DNA of 34,677 bases from Planctomycetota bacterium. Lineage in GTDB: Bacteria > Planctomycetota > UBA1135 > GCA-002686595. A model generated the notes under the pieces. That model had not been told where the DNA came from, did not search any database, and saw only the letters and a list, made by a program, of their open reading frames with translations. Location of the stretch: the NCBI GenBank assembly GCA_020847695.1, contig JADLBP010000076.1, positions 1-34,677 on the forward strand. Direction: 5' to 3'. Position numbers and translations under genes: made by a program. Shown here piece after piece: positions 16,793 through 23,833 of the stretch. Positions within the stretch are counted from its first letter, which is position 1. Every line of letters starts with the position of its first letter.

Positions 16793-16809
16793 GGCGGATT
16801 CGAAGTGCG

Positions 16810-16838
16810 TTGTGTGAAGGCGAGCTTCACAGTATAGA
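16810..16838 (+). promoter_or_regulatory. ppx promoter with an internal operator-like dyad
   Basis: TTGTGT at 16810-16815 and TATAGA at 16833-16838 are separated by exactly 17 bases. Between them TGTGAAG (16813-16819) and CTTCACA (16825-16831) form 7-base inverted arms around GCGAG, a position where a repressor would block polymerase. On the opposite strand TATACT (16836-16831) is a good -10 for the FmdB-like gene, so the site may serve both directions. Confidence 0.5.
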
Positions 16839-16856
16839 CGAGAGCGCGAGTCACAC

Positions 16857-18356
16857 GTGGCAGTCCGGAAGAACGAGGCCTCCTTCGCGGCGGTCGATCT
16901 GGGGTCGAACAGCTTCCACTTGCTGGTCGCCGCGCTCTCGCACGGCCAGTTGCTGGTGCTCGACCGGCTCCGCGAGCGCGTCGCCCTCGCGGAGGGGCTC
17001 GGTCCGGAGCGCAAGATCCGCAAGGAGCCCGAGGCGCGGGCGCTCGAGGCGCTCGAGCGCTTCGGTCAGCGCCTGCGCGAGTTCTCGCCGTCGCGCGTGC
17101 GGGCCGTCGGCACCAACACGCTGCGCGTCGCGCGCAACGCCCCGGAGTTCCTCGAGCGCGCGGAACGGGCGCTCGGACACCCGATCGAAGTCGTCTCCGG
17201 CCGCGAGGAGGCGCGCCTGATCTTCCTCGGCGTCACGCACTCGCTCGCCGACGAGAATCGGCGGCGGCTGGTCGTCGACGTCGGCGGCGGCTCGACCGAG
17301 TGCATCCTCGGCGACGGCTTCGAGCCGCTCGCGATGGACTCGCTCGCGATGGGCTGCGTCGAGTACGCGTCGCAGTTCTTCCCCGACGGAGCGCTCACCC
17401 GCGAGAGCCTGAAGCGAGCACAGATCGCCGCGAGCCTGGAGCTCTCCCCGATCCGTCGCCGCTACAAGAGCCTCGGTTGGGAGACCTGCGTCGGCTCCTC
17501 GGGCACGATCCTCGCGATCGAAGAGGTGCTGCGCACCAACGGTTGGAGCGACGGCGGCATCACGCGCAAGGGCCTGAAGCGACTGCGCAAGGAGCTGCTC
17601 GCCGCGGGCCACGCGTCGAAGCTCGAGCTCGAGGGGCTGGCGGCCGACCGCGCGAGCGTGATCGGCGCGGGCTTCGCGATCGTCAACGCGATCTTCAAGA
17701 GCTTCCGTCTCGAGCGCATCGACGTCGCCGAAGGCGCGCTGCGCGAGGGCGTGCTCTACGATCTCGCCGGGCGCAGCATGCACGACGACGCGCGCGAACG
17801 GACGATCCGCGCGTGGCAACAGCGCTGGAACGTCGACCTCGAACACGCGGCGCGCGTCGAGCGCACCGCGCTCGCCTTGCTCGAGCAGGTCGCCGACGAC
17901 TGGAACCTGCCGGTCGAGTCGTCGCGACGCTTGCTCGCATGGGCGGCGCGCCTGTTCGAGATCGGGCTCTCCGTCGCGTACTCGGGCTACCACCGCCACG
18001 GCGCGTACCTCGCCCAGAACGGCGACATGCCCGGCTTCTCGCGCGGTGACCAAGCGGAACTCGCCGCGCTGCTCGGCGCGCATCGGCGCAAGTTGGAGAA
18101 GGAGGCGTTCGCCGCCTTCGAGCCGTCACGCGCGGCGTTGCTCCTGCGCCTCGTCGTCGTGCTCCGGCTCGCCGTCCGGCTCAATCGCAGTCGGAGTCCC
18201 AAGCCGCTTCCGGTCGTCCACCTTGCGGCGCGGCGCGGGACCCTCGAGCTCGCCTTTCCCAAGCGTTGGCTCGAGAACCACGCGCTCACGCGGACCGACC
18301 TCGAGGAGGAGGTCCGACTTCTTCAAGCGGTCGGCATCCAGCTCGACGTGCGTTAG
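16857..18356 (+). CDS. ppx: Ppx/GppA-family exopolyphosphatase
   Basis: 499 residues from a GTG. This cytoplasmic actin-fold enzyme removes terminal phosphates from inorganic polyphosphate (or converts pppGpp to ppGpp). Motifs are FAAVDLGSNSFHLLVA, RAVGTNTLRVARN, VVSGREEARLIFLGV and VVDVGGGSTECILG. Residues from about 310 form the HD-like and C-terminal domains (FEIGLSVAYSGYHRHGAYLA), the size expected for full Ppx rather than the short actinobacterial form. Location next to ppk and a CHAD gene favours exopolyphosphatase. Its last 77 codons are antisense to the end of ppk. The leader predicted from the promoter is only about 10-15 bases and has no clear Shine-Dalgarno sequence. Confidence 0.93.
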   Translation: MAVRKNEASFAAVDLGSNSFHLLVAALSHGQLLVLDRLRERVALAEGLGPERKIRKEPEARALEALERFGQRLREFSPSRVRAVGTNTLRVARNAPEFLERAERALGHPIEVVSGREEARLIFLGVTHSLADENRRRLVVDVGGGSTECILGDGFEPLAMDSLAMGCVEYASQFFPDGALTRESLKRAQIAASLELSPIRRRYKSLGWETCVGSSGTILAIEEVLRTNGWSDGGITRKGLKRLRKELLAAGHASKLELEGLAADRASVIGAGFAIVNAIFKSFRLERIDVAEGALREGVLYDLAGRSMHDDARERTIRAWQQRWNVDLEHAARVERTALALLEQVADDWNLPVESSRRLLAWAARLFEIGLSVAYSGYHRHGAYLAQNGDMPGFSRGDQAELAALLGAHRRKLEKEAFAAFEPSRAALLLRLVVVLRLAVRLNRSRSPKPLPVVHLAARRGTLELAFPKRWLENHALTRTDLEEEVRLLQAVGIQLDVR

Positions 18357-20429
18357 CCCGCAGAGTCGCGCGAGCAGCAGCTCCTGCGCGATCCGCGGCT
18401 TCTCCTTGCCGGGGCGCGCACGCCGGTACTTGCCGTCGGGGCCGAGCAGCCACGCTTGCACGTTGTCGGCCAGGTACGGCTCGAGGCATTCCGAAACGAC
18501 GCGCTGGCGCAATCGCTGATCGTCGATCGGGAAGCACGTCTCGACGCGCCAGAAGAAGTTGCGCTGCATCCAATCCGCGCTCGCGCAGAAGAGCTGCTCG
18601 TCGCCGTCGTTGCGGAAGTAAAAGATGCGGCTGTGCTCGAGGAAGCGCCCGACGATCGAGCGCACGCGGATGCCCTCCGAGATCCCGGGGACTCCGGGGC
18701 GCAGACAGCAAACGCCGCGGACGATCAAGTCGATCTGCACGCCGGCCTGCGACGCGCGGTAGAGCGCCTGGATGATCCGTGGCTCGGTCAGCGAGTTCAT
18801 CTTCGCGATGATGCGCGCCGGGCGGCCGGCGGCGGCGAACTTGGCCTCGCGGTCGATCGCTCCGAGCAGCGCCTTGTGCAGCGTGAACGGCGACTGCAAC
18901 ACGCGCTTCATCCGACCGACCTTGCCCAGGCCGGTCAGTTGGTTGAAGAGCTTGTGCACGTCCTCGCCGATCGCGCGGTCGCACGTCAAGAACCCGATGT
19001 CGGTGTACGCGCGCGACGTCTTCGAGTGGTAGTTGCCGGTGCCGAGGTGCACGTAGCGGCGCAGGCGATGGCCTTCGCGCCGCACGACCAGCAGCATCTT
19101 CGTGTGCGCCTTGTAGCCGACGATCCCGTACACGACGCTCGCGCCGGCGGCCTGCAGCCGCGTCGCGAGGTTGATGTTCGCGGCCTCGTCGAAGCGCGCG
19201 CGGAGCTCGACGACGACGGTGACTTCCTTGCCCGCGCGCGCCGCCTCGATCAGCGCGTCGACGATCGGCGAATCGGCTCCGGTGCGGTAGAGCGTCTGCT
19301 TGATCGCGAGCACCGCGGGATCGGCGGCGGCTTGGCGCACGAGCTCGACCACCGGCGTGAACGAGTCGTAGGGATGGTGCAACAGCACGTCGCCCTTGCG
19401 CAGTGCCTCGAAGAGGTCCGAGCGCTCCTCGATCCGCCGCGGCACGCGCGGCATGAAGGGCGCGTACTTCAGGTCGGGTCGCGGCACCATGTCGTAGATC
19501 GCCGCGACGCGGTGCAGGTTGACGATGCCGTCGACGCGATAGAGATCGCCGGGCTCGAGGTCGAACGTCGACAACAGGTACTGCGCCATCTCGTCGGGGC
19601 AGCTCTTCGCGACCTCGAGGCGCACGGTCTCGCCGAAGTTGCGCGACGTGAGCTCGCCCTTCAGCGTGCGCATCAGGTCGTCGGTCTCTTCCTCGTCGAC
19701 CCAGAGGTCGCTGTTGCGCGTGACGCGGAACTGGTAGCAGCCGGTGACCTCGAGGCCCGGGAAGATCTCGCCGATGTGCGCGTGCACGATCGAGGACAGC
19801 AACACGAAGTCGTGTCCGACACCGTCCCCGCCCTTCAGCGGGATCAGGCGCGGCAACGAGCGCGGCACCTGGACGACCGCGATGCCGCTGGTGCGGCCGA
19901 ACGCGTCTTGCCCTTGCAGCGAGACGATGAAGTTCAAGCTCTTGTTGAGCACGCGCGGGAACGGGTGCGCGGGATCGAGCCCGACCGGCGTCAGCACCGG
20001 CAGCACTTCGCTCAGGAAGAAGCGCCGGATCCACTTCTGCTGGCGCGGCGTCCAGAAGCCGCGGCGCCAGATCTTGATGCGCTGGCGCTCGAGCTCGGGC
20101 AACAACACCTCGTTGAGCACGCGGTACTGCTCGGTCACCAGAGCGTGCGCGCCTTCCCCGATGCGTTCCATCGTCTGCTGCGGCGAGAGCCCGTCGGCGT
20201 CGGTCGCGGTCGCGCCGTGGGCGATCTGCTGCTTCAGGCCGGACACTCGAATCTCGAAGAACTCGTCGAGGTTGGTCGACGAGATCGAGAGGAAGCGCAA
20301 TCGTTCGAGCAACGGCACGCTCGCATCCTTCGCCTGCTCGAGCACGCGAGCGTTGAACTCCAGCGACGAGAGCTCGCGATTGATGTACAGGCTCGGGTCG
20401 CGGAGGTCCGACGGCGCAGGTTGCGGCAT
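18126..20429 (-). CDS. ppk: Polyphosphate kinase 1
   Basis: 767 residues from the ATG at 20429 (MPQPAPSDLRDPSLYINREL). An in-frame start at 20621 is rejected because the added residues are Arg-rich and the family begins with this YINREL segment. PPK1 reversibly transfers the gamma phosphate of ATP to polyphosphate. The four PPK1 domains are present: FNARVLEQAKD near the N-terminus, the head domain, and two phospholipase-D-like domains with His461 in YVHLGTGNYHSKTSRAYTD (phosphohistidine site, E. coli His435) and His599 in RFLEHSRIFYF. The family usually ends near residue 690 (ARLCGL here). The remaining 77 residues, rich in Glu, Arg and Pro, are encoded antisense to ppx and look like an acquired tail. 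TATCCT ends seven bases before the ATG. Confidence 0.95.
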   Translation of the reverse strand: MPQPAPSDLRDPSLYINRELSSLEFNARVLEQAKDASVPLLERLRFLSISSTNLDEFFEIRVSGLKQQIAHGATATDADGLSPQQTMERIGEGAHALVTEQYRVLNEVLLPELERQRIKIWRRGFWTPRQQKWIRRFFLSEVLPVLTPVGLDPAHPFPRVLNKSLNFIVSLQGQDAFGRTSGIAVVQVPRSLPRLIPLKGGDGVGHDFVLLSSIVHAHIGEIFPGLEVTGCYQFRVTRNSDLWVDEEETDDLMRTLKGELTSRNFGETVRLEVAKSCPDEMAQYLLSTFDLEPGDLYRVDGIVNLHRVAAIYDMVPRPDLKYAPFMPRVPRRIEERSDLFEALRKGDVLLHHPYDSFTPVVELVRQAAADPAVLAIKQTLYRTGADSPIVDALIEAARAGKEVTVVVELRARFDEAANINLATRLQAAGASVVYGIVGYKAHTKMLLVVRREGHRLRRYVHLGTGNYHSKTSRAYTDIGFLTCDRAIGEDVHKLFNQLTGLGKVGRMKRVLQSPFTLHKALLGAIDREAKFAAAGRPARIIAKMNSLTEPRIIQALYRASQAGVQIDLIVRGVCCLRPGVPGISEGIRVRSIVGRFLEHSRIFYFRNDGDEQLFCASADWMQRNFFWRVETCFPIDDQRLRQRVVSECLEPYLADNVQAWLLGPDGKYRRARPGKEKPRIAQELLLARLCGLTHVELDADRLKKSDLLLEVGPRERVVLEPTLGKGELEGPAPRRKVDDRKRLGTPTAIEPDGEPEHDDEAQEQRRA

Positions 20430-20436
20430 GGTGCAG

Positions 20437-20442
20437 AGGATA
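20437..20442 (-). promoter_or_regulatory. TATCCT -10-like element before ppk
   Basis: On the minus strand TATCCT is followed by CTGCACC and then the ppk ATG, a seven-base gap that fits a leaderless transcript. No clear -35 is visible. Confidence 0.45.
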
Positions 20443-20474
20443 TCGACGCGGAGCTCGGGTCCGAGCGTCGGTTC

Positions 20475-20501
20475 GGGTCCCCGAGCGACTCTCGGGGGCC
20501 C
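20475..20501. repeat. Inverted repeat in the ppk upstream region
   Basis: Bases 20475-20485 pair with 20491-20501 over 11 positions around CGACT, with one T-G pair. It lies 46-72 bases upstream of the ppk start. If ppk is leaderless it is outside the transcript and would act as DNA, for example as a regulator site. Confidence 0.4.
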
Positions 20502-20524
20502 CGCATCGACATGCCGGGGCGTGG

Positions 20525-20544
20525 CCTTGATCCTCCCTTGATCC
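20525..20544 (+). promoter_or_regulatory. PhoB-box-like direct repeat between ppk and the CHAD gene
   Basis: CCTTGATCC occurs at 20525-20533 and again at 20536-20544, an exact 9-base repeat with an 11-base period. Read as CTTGATC-N4-CTTGATC it has the 7+4+7 architecture of PhoB-type response-regulator boxes, although the bases differ from the E. coli consensus CTGTCAT. The same segment can form a hairpin (20523-20532 with 20540-20550, one bulge). It lies 55 bases upstream of the CHAD start. Confidence 0.4.
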
Positions 20545-20598
20545 AAGGCCCTTCGGCGACCTTGCGGACGGCGCGCGAAGGGAAGAAACTGCAGGGCC

Positions 20599-21327
20599 GT
20601 GCCCAAGTCGATCCGTCCCACGGAAGCCCTGCCGCCCGAGCGCTGGCTCGAGCACCTGACCCGGCACTTGCCGATCGCGCGCGACGGACTCGACCGCGAA
20701 GGCGTGCATCAAGTGCGCGTCGCCGCCGCGCGGCTCGAGGCGTACCTGCGCCTGGCCGGACGTCGCAGCTTGCGCGACGACCTGCGCTGGTTGCGCGAGC
20801 GAGCGTCCGCGGTGCGCGACCTCGACGTGCTCTTGGAGCGCGAGCTCCCCACCGCGCTCGCGGAATGGCTCGCGGGCGAGCGCTTGGTCGCTCGCGCCGG
20901 CTTGATCGAGGCGCTGGAGAGCCCGCGCTTGCGGTCGCTGCTCGAAGGCTGGCGCTGGGTGCCCGCGCTGTCGCGAGAAGACGCCGCGGAGCGACGCGAG
21001 CGGCTCGCCGCGCGCGCGGAGCGTCGCGCACGCCGCGCGCTCGACCCGGAATCCGGCGCGGACGCCTTCCACGCGGTGCGGCGCGCGCTGCGGCGGCTGC
21101 GCTACGCCGACGAGTGGCTCGGGCGCGACGTCGCCGCGCTGAAGGCACTTCAGGATTCGCTCGGTGAGCTGAACGACGTCTCGGTCGCGCGCCGGTTCGC
21201 GTGCGAGTGCCCGCGCGTCTCGGAACTCGCCGATTTCCTCGCCGCCGCGGACCGCGAGCTCGAACGCCGCGTCGCGCGCGCGCGCCTCGAGCTCGCGAGG
21301 CACTACAGACGCAAGGAGAAGTCCTGA
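20599..21327 (+). CDS. CHAD-domain protein, probable polyphosphate binder
   Basis: 242 residues from a GTG. CHAD domains are helical bundles lined with His, Arg and Lys that bind polyphosphate. Both halves of the internal repeat are visible: EGVHQVRVAAARLEAYLRL near residue 35 and ADAFHAVRRALRRLRYADEW near residue 153, each with the HxxR..R.. pattern, plus LGELNDVSVARRFA. There is no CYTH domain, so no triphosphatase activity is expected. It is divergent from ppk across a 169-base region and overlaps the SixA-like gene (TGATG), tying it to polyphosphate metabolism. Confidence 0.92.
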   Translation: MPKSIRPTEALPPERWLEHLTRHLPIARDGLDREGVHQVRVAAARLEAYLRLAGRRSLRDDLRWLRERASAVRDLDVLLERELPTALAEWLAGERLVARAGLIEALESPRLRSLLEGWRWVPALSREDAAERRERLAARAERRARRALDPESGADAFHAVRRALRRLRYADEWLGRDVAALKALQDSLGELNDVSVARRFACECPRVSELADFLAAADRELERRVARARLELARHYRRKEKS

Positions 21328-21806
21328 TGGAGCTCTACTTGATCCGCCACGCGGAAGCCGAGGAGCGCGCGCCGAGCGGCCGCGACGAAGCGCGTGCGCT
21401 GACGCCGCGCGGACGGCGCGAGTTCGCGCGTGCCGCGCGCGGGCTCGAACGCCTCGGCGTCGAGTTCGACCAGTTGCTGCACAGCCCGCTGTTGCGCGCG
21501 ATGGAGACCGCCGATCTGCTCTCGAAGCTGGTCGCCGGCGAGACCCGGGTCGCGAGCGAGCTCGCGCGCGATCCGTCGACCGAGCTCTTCGCGCGCTGCA
21601 CCGGCTTGCGCGTCGGCCTGGTCGGCCACGAGCCGTGGATGAGCGAGCTCGTCGCTTGGCTCGTCGTCGGCGAGCGTGCGCACGCGGGCTCGTTCGCGTT
21701 CAAGAAGGGCGCGGTCGCGAAGCTCGAAGGCGAGCTCGCGCCCGGTGCGATGCGCCTCGCCGCGTTCTGGCCGCCGTCGGCGCTCGCGGAGCTCGGGCGC
21801 GATTGA
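21327..21806 (+). CDS. SixA-like histidine-phosphatase-family protein
   Basis: 159 residues. The branch-1 histidine phosphatase motif is MELYLIRHAEAEERAPSG with the nucleophilic His8, followed by the SixA-type ALTPRGRREFARAARGL and the second catalytic His in LVGHEPWMSELVAWLV. SixA in E. coli dephosphorylates phosphohistidine on phosphotransfer proteins. Length matches. A good Shine-Dalgarno sequence (AAGGAG) precedes the ATG, which overlaps the CHAD stop. CHAD-sixA pairing suggests a substrate connected with polyphosphate or phosphohistidine; the actual target is unknown. Confidence 0.9.
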   Translation: MELYLIRHAEAEERAPSGRDEARALTPRGRREFARAARGLERLGVEFDQLLHSPLLRAMETADLLSKLVAGETRVASELARDPSTELFARCTGLRVGLVGHEPWMSELVAWLVVGERAHAGSFAFKKGAVAKLEGELAPGAMRLAAFWPPSALAELGRD

Positions 21807-21832
21807 GCCCTGTGCCGGAGTTCGGCTAGGCT
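21803..21832 (+). promoter_or_regulatory. Promoter of the TlpA-like gene
   Basis: TTGAGC at 21803-21808 (overlapping the sixA stop) and TAGGCT at 21827-21832 are 18 bases apart. TAGGCT ends seven bases before the ATG at 21840, supporting that ATG as a leaderless start rather than the GTG at 21834. Confidence 0.5.
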
Positions 21833-21839
21833 CGTGCGC

Positions 21840-23075
21840 ATGTGGCTTTCCCTGCTGCTCGCGGCGTGCGTCGCAGCGCAAGACCCCGTGCCGAGCACGG
21901 GCACGTGGCGCGCTTCGCTCGAGACACGAGGCGGCGCGTTGGAGTTCGGACTGGAGCTCGCGCGCACCGGCGAGGCTTGGTCGGCGGTGCTGGTCAACGC
22001 CGACGAGCGCATCGGCGTCGACGCGGTCACGTGGAAGGACGGCGAACTGCGGATCGAGTTCCCCCACTACGATTCGCGCATCGTCGCGCGACCAGACCAC
22101 GCGGGGACGCTGGTCGGCACGTGGACGAAGCGGTCCGCGCCCGAGCGCGTCACCGAGCTCGCGTTTCGCGCCGTCGCCGTCGCCGCTCCGATCGGCCCGC
22201 CGCCTTCCGGCCCGGCGAGCACCGCGATCCGCACGCTGGAGCCGAGCCGTTGGTCGCTGCGCTTCGCCTCGGAGTCGGACGCCGCGGTGCTCGCGATCAC
22301 GCGCGAGAGCGCGGTCCTCCGCGCAACCGTGCTCACGACGACCGGCGACTATCGCTTCCTCTCGGTCGCGGACCGCGCGAGCGGCGAACGCGGTCAGCCG
22401 CTCGCGTTCTCGTGCTTCGACGGGGCGCACGCGTTCCTCTTCCGGGCGAGCTGGACCGACGACACGACCCTCGCCGGCGATTTCTGGTCCGGCGCGACGT
22501 GGCACGACACGTGGACCGCGTCGCTCGATCCCGATGCGCGGCTCCCCGATCCCTTCGAGCTGACGCGGGCGAACGCCAACGTGTCGCTGGCGAGCCTGCG
22601 ATTCCGCGGGCTCGACGGCGAGCTGCGATCGCTGGACGAGGGCGAACTCCACGGCGCGCCGCGGCTCGTGCAGCTCTTCGGCACGTGGTGCCCGAACTGC
22701 AACGACGAGGCGCCGTACCTCGCGGAGCTCGATCGGCGCTTCCGCGGCCGAGGTCTGCGCGTCGCCGGCATCGCGTTCGAGCTCACCGGCGAGTTCGAGC
22801 GCGACGCCGAGCAGGTGCGCCGCTTCCGCGAGCGCTGGAAGCTCGAGTATCCCCTCTTCGTCGGCGGACTGTCCGACAAGGCGGCTGCGTCGAAGGCGTT
22901 CCCGCTGCTCGACAAGGTGCGCGCGTACCCGACGACGCTGTTCGTGCGACGCGACGGCAGCGTGCTCGCCGTGCACCAGGGCTACAGCGGACCCGCGACC
23001 GGGCCTGCGCACGAGAAGTTGCGAATGGAGTTCGAGCGCTCGATCGAACGACTGCTCACCGAGGATCCCAAATGA
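21840..23075 (+). CDS. Exported TlpA-like thioredoxin-fold protein
   Basis: 411 residues from the ATG at 21840; a GTG at 21834 would add Met-Arg. The N-terminus MWLSLLLAACVAAQ is a short export signal and LAAC could be a lipobox. Two beta-rich segments (about 20-225) open with TGTWRASLETRGGALEFGLE, an arrangement found in front of planctomycete-type TlpA proteins. The thioredoxin-fold domain occupies about 240-411, with the redox pair Cys284/Cys287 in FGTWCPNCNDEAPYL and a cis-Pro in VRAYPTTLFVRRDGS. It should act as a thiol-disulfide reductase outside the cytoplasm. The stop overlaps the start of the methyltransferase (AATGA). Confidence 0.88.
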   Translation: MWLSLLLAACVAAQDPVPSTGTWRASLETRGGALEFGLELARTGEAWSAVLVNADERIGVDAVTWKDGELRIEFPHYDSRIVARPDHAGTLVGTWTKRSAPERVTELAFRAVAVAAPIGPPPSGPASTAIRTLEPSRWSLRFASESDAAVLAITRESAVLRATVLTTTGDYRFLSVADRASGERGQPLAFSCFDGAHAFLFRASWTDDTTLAGDFWSGATWHDTWTASLDPDARLPDPFELTRANANVSLASLRFRGLDGELRSLDEGELHGAPRLVQLFGTWCPNCNDEAPYLAELDRRFRGRGLRVAGIAFELTGEFERDAEQVRRFRERWKLEYPLFVGGLSDKAAASKAFPLLDKVRAYPTTLFVRRDGSVLAVHQGYSGPATGPAHEKLRMEFERSIERLLTEDPK

Positions 23076-23764
23076 CCCGCGACGACGCCCGCCAACGTGC
23101 GCGAGAGCTCGCCAAGGAACACCGCTCGCGCGGCGACGCGCTCGGTTGGTTCGAGAAGCTCTACGTCGAAGCGCAAGGCAACGCCGAGCACGTGCCCTGG
23201 GCCGACGACGAGCCGCATCCCTTGCTCGCCGACTGGCTCGCGCGCGAGCGCATCGAGGCTGGCGGCGGCGACGGCGGCGCGAGCCCGGCGCTACGCCGCG
23301 CGCTGGTGATCGGCGCCGGCCTCGGCGACGACGCGGAAGGACTCGCGCGCGCCGGCTTCGCGGTGACCGCGTTCGATCTCTCGCCGACCGCGATCGAGTG
23401 GTGTCGCCGCCGCTTCCCCTCGTCGCGCGTCGACTACCGCGTCGCGGATCTCTTCGCGGCGCCCGTGGAATGGCAGGGTGCGTTCGACCTGGTCTTCGAG
23501 TGCTACACGCTCCAGGCGTTGCCGCTCGGCGTGCGCGAGCGCGCGTTCGAGCCGATCGCGAGGTTCGTCGCGAGGGGCGGCACGCTGCTGGTGGTCACGC
23601 GCGGCACCGACGCTCACGAGAACGTCGACGAGCTCCCGTTGCCGCTGACACCCGCCGAACTCGCGCGCTTCGAGCACCTCGGGCTCGCGCGCACCGACTG
23701 GCTCGACGTCGTCACCGGGGAGCAGCTCCCGCTGCGCCGTTTCCGGGCCGTCTACCGCCGTTGA
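23072..23764 (+). CDS. Class I SAM-dependent methyltransferase
   Basis: 230 residues beginning at ATGA with the TlpA-like gene. The SAM-binding motif I is ALVIGAGLGDDAEGLARAGF, followed by VTAFDLSPTAIEWCRRRFP (acidic residue at the end of strand 2), DYRVADLFAAP and FDLVFECYTLQALP. The start includes an unusual segment (GDALGWFEKLYVEAQGNAEH) also found in thiopurine- and thiol-methyltransferase-like proteins (TPMT/TehB class). Acceptor is unknown; a small-molecule thiol or oxyanion is possible. Coupling to the thioredoxin-like gene is tight but the two act in different compartments. Confidence 0.85.
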   Translation: MTRDDARQRARELAKEHRSRGDALGWFEKLYVEAQGNAEHVPWADDEPHPLLADWLARERIEAGGGDGGASPALRRALVIGAGLGDDAEGLARAGFAVTAFDLSPTAIEWCRRRFPSSRVDYRVADLFAAPVEWQGAFDLVFECYTLQALPLGVRERAFEPIARFVARGGTLLVVTRGTDAHENVDELPLPLTPAELARFEHLGLARTDWLDVVTGEQLPLRRFRAVYRR

Positions 23765-23778
23765 ACGCACGTGCGTTC
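23763..23778. promoter_or_regulatory. Perfect 16-base palindrome
   Basis: GAACGCACGTGCGTTC is identical on both strands. It begins in the methyltransferase stop codon and lies 21 bases upstream of a TAGCAT -10-like element, so it covers the -35 position for the DUF6263-type gene. A perfect palindrome without a loop fits a dimeric regulator site better than a terminator. Confidence 0.5.
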
Positions 23779-23799
23779 GCTTCCCGGTCGCGGCGCGTT

Positions 23800-23805
23800 T
23801 AGCAT
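23800..23805 (+). promoter_or_regulatory. TAGCAT -10-like element before the DUF6263-type gene
   Basis: TAGCAT lies 28 bases upstream of the ATG at 23834. Unlike the leaderless cases this leaves a leader of about 20 bases, and that leader contains AGGAG at a normal Shine-Dalgarno distance. Confidence 0.45.
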
Positions 23806-23833
23806 GCGTCGTCGTTCCCAGGAGAATTCGACC

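Noticed and set aside
20430..20621. Longer N-terminus for polyphosphate kinase
   Set aside because: The extra 64 residues are Arg-rich, would overlap the CHAD gene start, and the family begins at the YINREL segment just after the chosen ATG.
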